This document shows positions 32,757 to 42,030 of a stretch of 64,000 bases of DNA, piece by piece. Position numbers and translations under genes: made by a program. This DNA comes from Kosakonia sp. H02 (GTDB taxonomy: Bacteria > Pseudomonadota > Gammaproteobacteria > Enterobacterales > Enterobacteriaceae): positions 1,488,001 to 1,552,000 of the forward strand of contig CP131915.1 in the NCBI GenBank assembly GCA_030704225.1, in the 5' to 3' direction. Below the pieces are notes generated by a model that saw nothing but the letters and a program-made list of their open reading frames with translations, made no database searches and was not told the DNA's origin. Position 1 is the stretch's first letter. Each line of letters opens with the position of its first letter.

Positions 32757-34805
32757 TTAAACCAGGCCGAACAGCGTCAGCAGCAGGTCGATTGCCTTAA
32801 TACCGATAAACGGCACCAGCAGACCGCCCAGCCCGTAAATCCACAGGTTGCGGCGCAACATCGCTTTTGCGCTAAGTGGCTTGTAACTCACCCCCTTTAG
32901 CGCCAGCGGAATGAGGAACACAATCACCAGCGCGTTAAAAATCACCGCGCTTAAAATCGCCGACGCCGGGGAGTGCAGATGCATCACGTTCAGTGTGTTG
33001 AGCTGCGGGTAGGTTGCGGCAAACGCCGCCGGAATAATGGCGAAATACTTCGCCATATCATTGGCAATACTGAACGTCGTCAGCGACCCGCGCGTCATCA
33101 GCATCTGTTTGCCGATATGCACCACTTCAATCAACTTGGTGGGGTTGGAATCGAGATCCACCATGTTGCCCGCCTCTTTTGCCGCCTGCGTCCCGGAGTT
33201 CATCGCCACCGCCACATCCGCCTGCGCCAGCGCCGGGGCATCGTTGGTGCCGTCGCCGGTCATCGCCACCAGGCGGCCTTGTGCCTGATACTGGCGAATC
33301 AGCGCCAGCTTCGCTTCCGGCGTAGATTCCGCCAGAAAATCATCGACGCCCGCTTCAGCGGCAATCGCCGCCGCCGTTAAACGGTTATCGCCGGTGATCA
33401 TCACCGTTTTGATGCCCATTTTGCGCAACTGCGCAAAGCGCTCTTTGATGCCGCCTTTAACAATGTCTTTCAGGGCGATGACCCCGAGCACTTTTGCCCC
33501 TTCCGCCACCACCAGCGGCGTTGCGCCCTGGCGTGCGACTCGTTCAACTAACGCATCGACATCCGCCGGAAACTGGCCGCCATTGGCCTCGATATGGCGG
33601 CGAATGGCGTCAACAGAGCCTTTGCGGATCATCCGGTCCTGCACGTTTATCCCGCTCATGCGGGTTTGCGCGGTAAAGGGCACAAAAGTGGCGTGCAGGC
33701 TTTGCACATCCCGCTCGCGCAGGTTAAAGCGCTGCTTGGCGAGGACTACGATACTGCGGCCTTCCGGCGTTTCATCGGCGAGCGACGAGAGCTGCGCCGC
33801 ATCGGCCAGCGTTTTTTCATCAACGTCGTGTGCCGGCAGAAACTCGGACGCCTGGCGGTTACCCAGCGTGATGGTGCCGGTTTTATCCAGCAGCAGCACA
33901 TCGACATCGCCCGCCGCTTCCACCGCGCGGCCGCTGGTGGCAATCACATTCGCGCCGAGCATACGGCTCATCCCGGCCACACCAATTGCCGACAGCAGCC
34001 CGCCGATGGTGGTGGGGATCAGGCAAACCAGCAGCGCGACCAACACCGTTACGCTGACCGGCGTGCCGCCGTAAACCGAGAAGGGCCACAGCGTGGCGGT
34101 CGCCAGCAAAAAGATAATGGTCAGCGCCACCAGCAAAATGGTCAGCGCAATTTCGTTTGGCGTTTTGCGCCGCTGAGCGCCTTCGACCATGGCAATCATG
34201 CGGTCGAGGAAGGTTTCGCCGGGGTTAACACTGCACTGGATAACCAGCCAGTCAGAAAGAATGCGCGTGCCGCCGGTGACAGAGGCGAAATCGCCGCCGG
34301 ATTCACGAATAACCGGGGCCGATTCGCCGGTGATCGCGCTTTCATCCACCGACGCGCCGCCTTCAATCACTTCCCCGTCGCAGGGAATAATGTCACCCGC
34401 TTCGACCAGAACCACATCGCCTTTGCGCAGATCTTCCGCTGGAATATGGTCGATTTGCGCATCGTGCTGCGGCGCGCGCAGTTTGCGGGCAAAGGCGGTT
34501 TTCTTCACCCCTTTCAGGCTGTTGGCCTGTGCTTTGCTGCGTCCTTCCGCCAGCGCTTCGGCGAAGTTGGCAAACAGCACGGTGACCCACAGCCACAGGC
34601 TGACTGCCCCGGTAAACCACGCGCTGCCCGCAAGATGACCGGTAGCCATGGCGACAGCAAGCAGGGTGGTGAGCAGACTGCCTATCCAGACAATAAACAT
34701 CACCGGGTTACGCCACTGCACTTGTGGGCTTAATTTGGTCAGGGCATCGATCAGCGCCTGACGCACCAGGTTGGCATCGAACAGGGCCAGTTGTTTGCGA
34801 CTCAT
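32757..34805 (-). CDS. kdpB: potassium-transporting P-type ATPase subunit KdpB
   Basis: Catalytic P-type ATPase subunit of the K+ pump. ATG at 34803-34805 (MSRKQLALFDANL) gives 682 residues, the E. coli length. The frame runs 79 codons further upstream inside kdpA and that part is noise. Phosphorylation motif LLDKTGTITLG (Asp307), TGES in the actuator domain, nucleotide-domain KGS and hinge TGDGTNDAPALAQADV are intact. Membrane segments surround the cytoplasmic domains. 20 bases after kdpA. Confidence 0.98.
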   Translation of the reverse strand: MSRKQLALFDANLVRQALIDALTKLSPQVQWRNPVMFIVWIGSLLTTLLAVAMATGHLAGSAWFTGAVSLWLWVTVLFANFAEALAEGRSKAQANSLKGVKKTAFARKLRAPQHDAQIDHIPAEDLRKGDVVLVEAGDIIPCDGEVIEGGASVDESAITGESAPVIRESGGDFASVTGGTRILSDWLVIQCSVNPGETFLDRMIAMVEGAQRRKTPNEIALTILLVALTIIFLLATATLWPFSVYGGTPVSVTVLVALLVCLIPTTIGGLLSAIGVAGMSRMLGANVIATSGRAVEAAGDVDVLLLDKTGTITLGNRQASEFLPAHDVDEKTLADAAQLSSLADETPEGRSIVVLAKQRFNLRERDVQSLHATFVPFTAQTRMSGINVQDRMIRKGSVDAIRRHIEANGGQFPADVDALVERVARQGATPLVVAEGAKVLGVIALKDIVKGGIKERFAQLRKMGIKTVMITGDNRLTAAAIAAEAGVDDFLAESTPEAKLALIRQYQAQGRLVAMTGDGTNDAPALAQADVAVAMNSGTQAAKEAGNMVDLDSNPTKLIEVVHIGKQMLMTRGSLTTFSIANDMAKYFAIIPAAFAATYPQLNTLNVMHLHSPASAILSAVIFNALVIVFLIPLALKGVSYKPLSAKAMLRRNLWIYGLGGLLVPFIGIKAIDLLLTLFGLV

Positions 34806-34825
34806 ATCATGCGTCTCCGCCAGAC

Positions 34826-36502
34826 TTAAAACAGGAGGTATTCCGCCACCGGGCCGAGGGCCAGGGCAGGAATAAAGGTCAATGCGCCAACCAGCAACAC
34901 GGTGCCAATCAGCAGGCCGATAAACAGCGCGCCGTGGGTCGGTAAGGTGCCGGAACTGGTGGGTTGAATTTTCTTGCTGACCAGCGAACCGGCAATCGCC
35001 AGTACCGGCACAATCACGCCGAAGCGGCCGACGAACATGCAAAAGGCCAGCAGGCAGTTCCAGAAAGGCGAGTTGGCGCTTAAGCCTGCGAAGGCGCTGC
35101 CGTTGTTGTTGGCGGCGGAGGAGACGGCGTACAGCACTTCGCTAAAGCCGTGAATGTCGGGGTTGAACATGCCGCTGCGCCCGGCGTCGGTCATCATTGC
35201 CAGCGCAGTGCCGAGCAGTACCAGCGCTGGGGTGACGAGGATCGCCAGCGCGGTCATCTTCATTTCGCGCACGTCGATTTTTTTGCCGAGGAACTCTGGC
35301 GTACGGCCAATCATCAGCCCGGCGATAAACACCGCCAACAGCACAAACAGCAGCATGCCGTACAGACCCGATCCGACGCCGCCAAACACCACTTCACCAA
35401 TCTGCATCAGCCACATCGGGATCATGCCGCCGAGTGCGGTAAAGGAGTCGTGCATGGCGTTGACTGCACCGCAGGACGCGGCGGTGGTAATGACGGCATA
35501 CAGGCTGCTCACCAGAATGCCGAAGCGGCTCTCTTTGCCTTCCATATTGCTGGCGCTGTCGCCGCCGAGCGTCAGGAAATGCGGGTTCCCTTGCAGCTCG
35601 GCCCACATCACAACCCCGGCGCAGACCACGAAAATAAGCGACATTGCCCACAGCAGCATCTGCCCCTGGCGCCGATCGCCAACCGCATCGCCAAAAGCGA
35701 AACAGAGCGCCGCGGGAATGAGAAAAATCGCCAGCATTTGCACAACGTTTGTCAACGCGGTCGGGTTTTCAAACGGATGAGCCGAGTTGGCGTTAAAGAA
35801 GCCGCCGCCGTTGGTGCCCAGCATCTTAATTGCTTCCTGCGAGGCGACCGGCCCCATCGGCATCAGGTGCTGCACGCCTTCCAGCGAGGTGTAAGGCTGG
35901 TAGGGTAAAACGTTTTGCAGCACGCCTTGCTGAATAAAGACCAGCGCGATAACCAGCGCCAGCGGCAGCAGCACCCATAACGTAATGCGGGTGAGATCCA
36001 CCCACGCATTGCCCAGCGTCTCCATGCTACGGCGGGCAAAGGCGCGGATGATGGCGAACGCCACCGCAATGCCGGTCGCGGCAGAGAAGAAGTTCTGTAC
36101 GGTTAATCCGACCATCTGGCTGAAGTAGCTCAGGGTGGTTTCCCCGGCATACGACTGCCAGTTGGTGTTGGTGACAAAGCTCACGGCAGTGTTCAGCGCC
36201 AGATGCCAGGAAAGACCCGGCAGGTTTTGCGGGTTGAACGGCAGCACGCCTTGCAGCATCAACAGGGCGAACAGCAACACCAGTCCGAGAATATTCAGCC
36301 ACAGGATGGCGAGCAGATAGCGCCGCCAGTTCATCTCGCGGGTATCAATACCGAGCCCGCGCCAGAGGATATTTTCTGGTGCACCGACGACCGGCAAGGG
36401 CTGTCCGGCAATCATTTTTGCCAGCAGGGTGCCGAGCGGGCGTGCCAGAAGAAAGAGCACCAGCAAAAAGCTGGCCAGCAGAAGAAACGACTGAGCGGCC
36501 AT
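34826..36502 (-). CDS. kdpA: potassium-transporting ATPase subunit KdpA
   Basis: K+-channel-like subunit of the SKT superfamily holding the selectivity filters. 558 residues, one more than E. coli. About ten membrane segments. Filter-type loops with VTNTNWQSY, LGTNGGGFFNANSAHPF and AANNNGSAFAGL are visible. The ATG shares one base with the kdpF stop (TGATG). Confidence 0.98.
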   Translation of the reverse strand: MAAQSFLLLASFLLVLFLLARPLGTLLAKMIAGQPLPVVGAPENILWRGLGIDTREMNWRRYLLAILWLNILGLVLLFALLMLQGVLPFNPQNLPGLSWHLALNTAVSFVTNTNWQSYAGETTLSYFSQMVGLTVQNFFSAATGIAVAFAIIRAFARRSMETLGNAWVDLTRITLWVLLPLALVIALVFIQQGVLQNVLPYQPYTSLEGVQHLMPMGPVASQEAIKMLGTNGGGFFNANSAHPFENPTALTNVVQMLAIFLIPAALCFAFGDAVGDRRQGQMLLWAMSLIFVVCAGVVMWAELQGNPHFLTLGGDSASNMEGKESRFGILVSSLYAVITTAASCGAVNAMHDSFTALGGMIPMWLMQIGEVVFGGVGSGLYGMLLFVLLAVFIAGLMIGRTPEFLGKKIDVREMKMTALAILVTPALVLLGTALAMMTDAGRSGMFNPDIHGFSEVLYAVSSAANNNGSAFAGLSANSPFWNCLLAFCMFVGRFGVIVPVLAIAGSLVSKKIQPTSSGTLPTHGALFIGLLIGTVLLVGALTFIPALALGPVAEYLLF

Positions 36503-36591
36503 CAGAAAGCCTCCGCGTTAAACAGGGCATAAATCAGGTAGCCCAATAACAGGAAAACCAGCACGATGCCGATTACCACGCCTGCACTCAC
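36502..36591 (-). CDS. kdpF: KdpF, small subunit of the Kdp pump
   Basis: Single-helix stabilising peptide of KdpFABC. GTG start at 36589-36591 after GGAGGTGAACT encodes 29 residues, MSAGVVIGIVLVFLL then GYLIYALFNAEAF, nearly identical to E. coli KdpF. First gene of the operon. It overlaps kdpA by one base. Confidence 0.96.
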   Translation of the reverse strand: MSAGVVIGIVLVFLLLGYLIYALFNAEAF

Positions 36592-36993
36592 AGTTCACCT
36601 CCGGGGTGATTTAAGGATGTGCAGTGAAAGTAGGATTTTCGGCGCAAAGATTTCGCAAAAATCCGCGGGAGGCGTGTAAAAAAAGTATAAAAATGGCGGG
36701 GTGATTGAAGGTGGTGTAACCCGTAACCGCCATCCGGCGAAACCATCAAATGTGATAAAACCGTACCTTAACTAATGGTTAGTATTAATTTAACTGTTTT
36801 GTAACTTATTTACGGTTTGAATGTAAATAAACCTTAAATTGACAAAAAATAGTGGTCGGATGAGTAGTAAAATTACAAACAAAGCGATACTATTTTGACC
36901 AGATTTCAGCGTCGCACTGTTTTTTCGTTATCCGCTTACAGTGCGAACCTTTTTTCCGGTGATGATTACCGGCCTGCCAAAGGGGAGAGAATT
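36592..36993. other. kdpF-ybfA divergent intergenic region
   Basis: 402 bases without a gene. The left third holds the kdp promoter and the KdpE box. 36719-36745 carries a partial REP (CCGTAACCGCCATCCGGCGA). The rest is AT-rich and should hold the ybfA promoter, but I see no -35/-10 pair I would defend. Confidence 0.6.
36674..36695 (-). promoter_or_regulatory. KdpE operator of kdpFABC
   Basis: On the minus strand CATTTTTATACTTTTTTTAC matches the T-rich KdpE site upstream of E. coli kdpF in both sequence and position, about 85-105 bases before the kdpF start. The conserved downstream block GATTTTTGCGAAATCTTTGC also appears. Confidence 0.78.
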
Positions 36994-37200
36994 ATGAACA
37001 CATATAAAACGTTTCCGGCACACATTGTGTTGATGCGTCGTGCTTTCGCCGTTGTGGCGGGTGTACTGGCCTTCCCGGTGATGTTGTTCTGGAAAGATCG
37101 CGCACGGTTTTACAGCTACCTGCACCGCGTCTGGGCAAAAACCAGCGACAAACCGGTGTGGATGGATCAAGCAGAAAAAGTAACCTGCGACTTTTATTAA
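36994..37200 (+). CDS. ybfA: YbfA, small membrane-associated protein of unknown function
   Basis: 68 residues from ATG at 36994 after GGGGAGAG. The frame is open upstream to 36895 but without family similarity. One hydrophobic stretch (about residues 11-28, RAFAVVAGVLAFPVMLFW) is followed by a conserved basic/aromatic tail KDRARFYSYLHRVW. Function unknown. A strong terminator follows, so it is a single-gene unit. Confidence 0.92.
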   Translation: MNTYKTFPAHIVLMRRAFAVVAGVLAFPVMLFWKDRARFYSYLHRVWAKTSDKPVWMDQAEKVTCDFY

Positions 37201-37230
37201 TCAATCGGCTACACACAGCAAACCGATACC

Positions 37231-37258
37231 GCCACCGCTTATGCGGTGGCTTTTTTTT
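37231..37258 (+). terminator. ybfA terminator
   Basis: GCCACCGC-TTAT-GCGGTGGC followed by eight T residues. Confidence 0.95.
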
Positions 37259-37305
37259 ACCTGCGGCCTTTGACTACACTTACAACGTCTAATCAAGGAG
37301 TCGCT

Positions 37306-38262
37306 ATGAGTGAAAAAATCCCTGTTGGCATCAGTGCCTGTCTGTTAGGGGAACAAGTCCGTTTTGATGGCGGCCATAAGCAGCTTGCCTTCGCCGTTGA
37401 AGAGTTATCTCCCTGGGTGCGTTTCGAACCGGTATGCCCGGAAATGGCGGTTGGTTTGCCCGTGCCACGCCCCGCACTGCGGCTGGTCAAAGAGGAAAGT
37501 GGCGACATTTCTCTGCGCTTTAGCGATAAGCGGGAAGGGGATTTAACGGCGCAAATGGCGCACTTTTCCCGCGAGCGCGTCAGCCATTTCGACCATCTTT
37601 GTGGCTATATTGTCTGCGCCAAATCGCCCTCCTGCGGTATGGAGCGCGTGCGGGTGTATGATGCGCAAGGCAAAAACAACCGCAAAGCCGGGCGCGGGAT
37701 TTACACCGACATTCTGATGCAGGCGCTACCGTGGTTACCGGTGGAAGAGGATGGTCGCCTGCACGATCCGCATATTCGTGAGAACTTCGTTGAACGCATT
37801 TACGCCCTGCATGAACTTAACAGCGTGCGCGAACGCGGTTTGACACGCGGCGAACTGATTGCTTATCACAGCCGTTACAAGCTGCTATTGCTGGCCCATT
37901 CGCAGCCGAAATACCGCGAACTGGGGCGCTTTGTCGCGGCCATTCACGAGTGGGACTCTCTTGATGCGTGGTTTACGGAATACCGCCAGCGCTTGATGGA
38001 TCTCATGTCGCACCAGGCGACCCGGCGCAACCATACTAATGTGTTAATGCACGTGCAGGGCTATTTCCGCAAACAGCTTAACGCCCGCCAGCGCGCGGAG
38101 CTCTCCTCGCTGATTGACAGTTACCGCCAGGGCATTCAGCCGCTCCTTGCGCCGGTCACCTTGCTTAAACACTATATGGCGGAATTTCCCGACGCCTATC
38201 TCGCCGGGCAACGCTATTTTGACCCCTGGCCAGCAGCGCTGCGCTTACGTTACGGACATTAG
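37306..38262 (+). CDS. ybgA: TudS (DUF523) - DUF1722 fusion, RudS-like tRNA 4-thiouridine desulfidase
   Basis: 318 residues from ATG at 37306 after AAGGAG. The N-terminal half is a TudS/DUF523 domain with candidate [4Fe-4S] ligands Cys12 (ISACLLGE), Cys44 (EPVCPEM) and Cys110 (KSPSCGMERV), plus Glu46. The C-terminal half (about 155-318) is DUF1722 with ELNSVRERGLTRGEL and HSRYKLLLLAHSQP. E. coli YbgA is only about 169 residues and has just the second part. RudS proteins of this architecture remove sulfur from s4U in tRNA. Seven bases before phrB, so an operon. Activity here is inferred from family, not shown. Confidence 0.88.
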   Translation: MSEKIPVGISACLLGEQVRFDGGHKQLAFAVEELSPWVRFEPVCPEMAVGLPVPRPALRLVKEESGDISLRFSDKREGDLTAQMAHFSRERVSHFDHLCGYIVCAKSPSCGMERVRVYDAQGKNNRKAGRGIYTDILMQALPWLPVEEDGRLHDPHIRENFVERIYALHELNSVRERGLTRGELIAYHSRYKLLLLAHSQPKYRELGRFVAAIHEWDSLDAWFTEYRQRLMDLMSHQATRRNHTNVLMHVQGYFRKQLNARQRAELSSLIDSYRQGIQPLLAPVTLLKHYMAEFPDAYLAGQRYFDPWPAALRLRYGH

Positions 38263-38269
38263 GAGCACT

Positions 38270-39682
38270 ATGACCACCCATCTGGTCTGGTTTCGCGCGG
38301 ATTTGCGCATGCACGATAATCTTGCGCTGGCGGCGGCCTGTCGCAATAAAAACGCCCACGTTAAAGCGCTCTACATTGCGACCCCCAAACAGTGGCAGCA
38401 ACATCAGGTCGCGCCACGCCAGGCGGCGCTGATCAACGCTCATCTCAACGCGCTGCAACAGGCGCTGGCGGAAAAAGGCATTTCGCTGATTTACCGCGAA
38501 GTGCCGGATTTCGCCGCCAGCGTGCAGGAAGTGGCGGCGGTGTGTGAGCGTGAAAGCGTCAGCCATCTGTTTTACAACTATCAATATGAACTCAATGAAC
38601 GCCAGCGCGATGCGGCGGTGGAAAGAGCGCTGTCCAACGTCGCCTGCCAGGGGTTTGACGACAGCGTAATGCTGGCTCCCGGCAGCGTCATGACCGGCAA
38701 TCGCGAGATGTTCAAAGTATTTACGCCGTTCAAAAATGCTTTTCTGCGCCGCCTGAAAGAGGAACTGCCGGAGTGCGTTGGCGCACCGCAGGCGCGGGAC
38801 AGCGGCCCATTAACGCCGGAGCCGATCACGCTCAACTATCCGCAACTGGCCTTTGACGACGCGCAGTTTCCGGCTGATGAAAAAAGCGCCCTTGCGCGGC
38901 TGCGCCAGTTTTGCCAGCAGCAGGCGGCGCACTATGAGCAGCAGCGCGATTTCCCGGCTATCGACGGCACCAGCCGGCTTTCGGCCTGCCTTGCCATCGG
39001 CGCGCTGTCGCCACGCCAGTGTCTGCATCGTCTGGTGGCGGAACTGCCGCAAGCGCTGGACGGCGGGCCAGGAGCGGTTTGGCTGAATGAGCTTATCTGG
39101 CGCGAGTTTTATCGCCATCTGATGACCTATCACCCGGCGCTGTGCAAACACCGGCCATTTATTCGCTGGACCGAAAACGTGCAGTGGCAGGATAACCCGC
39201 AGCATCTTGCGGCCTGGCAAAACGGCTCCACCGGTTACCCGATTGTCGATGCAGCCATGCGCCAGATGAATGAGACCGGCTGGATGCATAATCGCCTGCG
39301 AATGATTACCGCCAGCTTCCTGGTCAAAGACTTGCTTATCGACTGGCGGCGTGGAGAGCGTTATTTTATTTCACAATTGATTGATGGCGATTTTGCGGCG
39401 AATAACGGCGGCTGGCAGTGGGCGGCCTCAACGGGCACCGATGCCGCGCCTTACTTTCGTATTTTCAACCCCACGACGCAGGGGGAGCGCTTCGATGCTG
39501 ACGGGGAATTTATCCGCCGCTGGCTGCCGGAGCTGAAAGCGGTGCCGCAAAAATCACTTCATCAACCGTGGATCTGGGCGGATAAAGCGGGCGTTACGCT
39601 CGATTATCCGCGCCCGATTGTTGACCATAAACAGGCGCGAACCGCCACGCTTGCGGCCTATGAAGCCGCGCGAAAAGGGTAA
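38270..39682 (+). CDS. phrB: deoxyribodipyrimidine photolyase (CPD class I)
   Basis: Light-driven repair of cyclobutane pyrimidine dimers using FADH- and a folate antenna. ATG at 38270 (MTTHLVWFRADLRMHDN) after AGGAG, 470 residues (E. coli 472). N-terminal antenna domain (about 1-190), then the FAD/DNA-binding domain with LNELIWREFYRHL, NRLRMITASFLVKDLLIDWRRGE and WQWAASTGTDAAPYFRIFNP. Downstream of ybgA by 7 bases. E. coli has dtpD after it, here ybgI follows by 10 bases. Confidence 0.98.
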   Translation: MTTHLVWFRADLRMHDNLALAAACRNKNAHVKALYIATPKQWQQHQVAPRQAALINAHLNALQQALAEKGISLIYREVPDFAASVQEVAAVCERESVSHLFYNYQYELNERQRDAAVERALSNVACQGFDDSVMLAPGSVMTGNREMFKVFTPFKNAFLRRLKEELPECVGAPQARDSGPLTPEPITLNYPQLAFDDAQFPADEKSALARLRQFCQQQAAHYEQQRDFPAIDGTSRLSACLAIGALSPRQCLHRLVAELPQALDGGPGAVWLNELIWREFYRHLMTYHPALCKHRPFIRWTENVQWQDNPQHLAAWQNGSTGYPIVDAAMRQMNETGWMHNRLRMITASFLVKDLLIDWRRGERYFISQLIDGDFAANNGGWQWAASTGTDAAPYFRIFNPTTQGERFDADGEFIRRWLPELKAVPQKSLHQPWIWADKAGVTLDYPRPIVDHKQARTATLAAYEAARKG

Positions 39683-39692
39683 AGGTGTGATG

Positions 39693-40436
39693 ATGAAAAA
39701 TACCGAACTGGAAAAACTGATTAACGAAAAACTTAACAGTGCGGCATTCAGCGATTATGGCCCGAATGGTCTGCAAGTTGAGGGGCGCGAAACGGTACAG
39801 AAAATAGTTACCGGCGTGACCGCAAGCCAGGCGCTGCTCGACGAAGCGGTGCGGCTGGAAGCCGATGCGGTGATTGTCCATCACGGTTATTTCTGGAAAA
39901 ACGAAGCGCCGATTATTCGCGGTATGAAACGTAACCGGCTGAAAACCCTGCTGGCGAACGATATCAACCTCTACGGCTGGCACTTGCCGCTCGATGCTCA
40001 CCCGGAGCTGGGCAATAACGTGCAGCTTGCCGCGCTGCTCGGCATCACGGTGATGGGCGAAATTGAAGAATTATTGCCGTGGGGCGAGCTCACCATGCCG
40101 GTGCCTGGTCTGGAACTGGCGTCGTGGATTGAAGCGCGTCTTGGTCGCAAACCGCTGTGGTGCGGCGACACCGGGCCCGCGCAGATCAAACGTGTGGCAT
40201 GGTGCACTGGCGGCGGCCAGGGCTTTATCGATAAAGCCGCCAGCTTTGGTGTGGATGCCTTTATCACTGGTGAAGTCTCCGAGCAGACCATTCACTCGGC
40301 GCGTGAGCAGGGGCTGCATTTTTACTCTGCGGGCCACCATGCCACCGAGCGCGGCGGTATTCGTGCGTTGAGCGACTGGCTTAACGAGAACACCGATCTC
40401 GAGGTGACTTTTATTGATATTCCCAATCCGGCGTAA
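39693..40436 (+). CDS. ybgI: YbgI/NIF3-family metal-binding protein
   Basis: 247 residues, the E. coli length. The second of two adjacent ATG codons (39690, 39693) is used by homology. NIF3 family with a di-metal site from HHGYFWKNE, LPLDAHPELGNN and the C-terminal HHATERGG. In E. coli it is described as a radiation-resistance-related hydrolase-like protein, and its reaction is not established. Within the phrB-pxp cluster, 11 bases before pxpB. Confidence 0.94.
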   Translation: MKNTELEKLINEKLNSAAFSDYGPNGLQVEGRETVQKIVTGVTASQALLDEAVRLEADAVIVHHGYFWKNEAPIIRGMKRNRLKTLLANDINLYGWHLPLDAHPELGNNVQLAALLGITVMGEIEELLPWGELTMPVPGLELASWIEARLGRKPLWCGDTGPAQIKRVAWCTGGGQGFIDKAASFGVDAFITGEVSEQTIHSAREQGLHFYSAGHHATERGGIRALSDWLNENTDLEVTFIDIPNPA

Positions 40437-40447
40437 GGAGCAGGTAA

Positions 40448-41104
40448 GTGCAGCGAGCGCGTTGTTATTTATTAGGTGAAACCGCCGTCGTGCTGGAGCT
40501 GGAGCCGCCAGTGCAACTGGCGACGCAAAAGCGGATCTGGCGGCTGACGCAGCGGCTGGCCGATGTCCCCGACGTAGTGGAAGCGATACCGGGCATGAAT
40601 AACATCACCGTTGTGCTGCGCAATCCCCATGCGCTGGCGCTGGATGCTATTGAGCGGTTACAGCGCTGGTGGGAAGAGAGCGAAGCGCTGGAGCCGGACT
40701 CCCGCGCTATCGACATCCCGGTGCGGTATGGCGGCGACGCCGGGCCGGATCTGGGGCTGGTGGCTGATCATTGCGGGATGACGGAAAAGCAGGTGGTTGA
40801 GCTGCATGCCTCTATCGATTATGTGGTGTGGTTTATCGGCTTTCAGCCCGGTTTCCCTTATCTGGGCGGCATGCCGGACGCGCTGGCGACACCGCGACGC
40901 GCCGAACCACGCGTGAGCGTGCCTGCCGGTTCGGTGGGGATCGGCGGGGCGCAAACGGGCATTTATCCGCTGCAAACGCCAGGCGGCTGGAACCTGATTG
41001 GCCGTACCGATCTGACCTTATTCAACCCTCGTTTACCGGAACCGGCGCTGCTGCGCCCCGGCGATACGCTGCGCTTTATCCCGCGTAAGGAGGGCGTATG
41101 TTGA
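40448..41104 (+). CDS. pxpB: 5-oxoprolinase subunit PxpB
   Basis: Kinase-like subunit of the prokaryotic ATP-dependent 5-oxoprolinase PxpABC, which opens pyroglutamate to glutamate. 218 residues from a GTG start (40448) after AAGGAGCAGG. KipI/AHS1 family with EAIPGMNNITV and FQPGFPYLGGMP, a conserved GFxPGFxYLGG-type loop. It overlaps pxpC by 7 bases. Confidence 0.95.
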   Translation: MQRARCYLLGETAVVLELEPPVQLATQKRIWRLTQRLADVPDVVEAIPGMNNITVVLRNPHALALDAIERLQRWWEESEALEPDSRAIDIPVRYGGDAGPDLGLVADHCGMTEKQVVELHASIDYVVWFIGFQPGFPYLGGMPDALATPRRAEPRVSVPAGSVGIGGAQTGIYPLQTPGGWNLIGRTDLTLFNPRLPEPALLRPGDTLRFIPRKEGVC

Positions 41105-42030
41105 AGATTATCCGCGCGGGCATTTACACCAGCTTGCAGGGCGGCAAGCGCGTGGGGCTGCGCCAGTTCGGCGTTAGCTACTGCGGCGCGCTGGATGGCC
41201 CGGCGTTGCAAGTTGCCAATGCGCTGGTGGGTAATGCGCCGGATGCGGCGGCGCTGGAAATCACCCTCGGCCAGTGTGAGGTGGAGTTTGCCCGGGACTG
41301 CTGGTTTGCGCTCACCGGCGCAGGCTGTGAAGCAAAATTAGACGGCGAAGCGGTGTGGACCGGCTGGCGTTTCGCCGCAAAAGCGGGGCAGCGGCTGGTG
41401 CTGAAAAGGCCGCTGCACGGCGTGCGCAGCTATCTGGCGGTGGCGGGCGGGTTTGATTTGCCGGAAGTGATGGGCTCGGGCAGTACCGATCTGAAAACCG
41501 CCATCGGCGGGCTGGAAGGGCGGCTGTTGCGCGATGGCGATTCGCTGCCGTTGGGCACGCCCGCATGTGCGTTTCGCTCGCGACAGGGCGTTAAACAATT
41601 GCTGTGGAATAACCGCATTCGCGCGCTGCCGGGGCCGGAATATCACGAATTTGATAACGCGTCGCAGGCGGCATTCTGGCGCTTGCCGTGGCACATCAAC
41701 CCGCAAAGTAACCGTATGGGTTATCGCCTGCAAGGCCAGCCGCTGGTGCGCAAAACGTCGCGCGAGTTGCTCTCTCACGGGTTGTTGCCCGGCGTAATTC
41801 AGGTGCCCTCCAACGGTCAGCCGATTGTGTTGATGAATGATTGCCAGACGACGGGCGGCTATCCGCGTATCGCCTGTATTATCGAGGCCGATCTCTACCA
41901 TCTGGCGCAAATCCGCCTGGGTCAGCCTATTCATTTTGTGCAGTGCTCGCTGGATGAGGCGCTCAAAGCCCGGCACGACCAGCAGCTTTTCCTCGAAAAA
42001 CTGGCGTGGCGGTTGCGTAATGAAGATTGA
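41098..42030 (+). CDS. pxpC: 5-oxoprolinase subunit PxpC
   Basis: Biotin-dependent-carboxylase-like (KipA/AHS2) subunit of 5-oxoprolinase, 310 residues as in E. coli. It begins MLKIIRAGIYTSLQGGKRVG, and GSGSTD and NPQSNRMGYRLQG are family motifs. It overlaps pxpB at its start and pxpA by 11 bases at its end, which implies fixed subunit ratios. Confidence 0.95.
   Translation: MLKIIRAGIYTSLQGGKRVGLRQFGVSYCGALDGPALQVANALVGNAPDAAALEITLGQCEVEFARDCWFALTGAGCEAKLDGEAVWTGWRFAAKAGQRLVLKRPLHGVRSYLAVAGGFDLPEVMGSGSTDLKTAIGGLEGRLLRDGDSLPLGTPACAFRSRQGVKQLLWNNRIRALPGPEYHEFDNASQAAFWRLPWHINPQSNRMGYRLQGQPLVRKTSRELLSHGLLPGVIQVPSNGQPIVLMNDCQTTGGYPRIACIIEADLYHLAQIRLGQPIHFVQCSLDEALKARHDQQLFLEKLAWRLRNED

Noticed and set aside
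34806..35042. 79-codon N-terminal extension of KdpB
   Set aside because: It overlaps kdpA out of frame. MSRKQLALF at 34805 is the family start.
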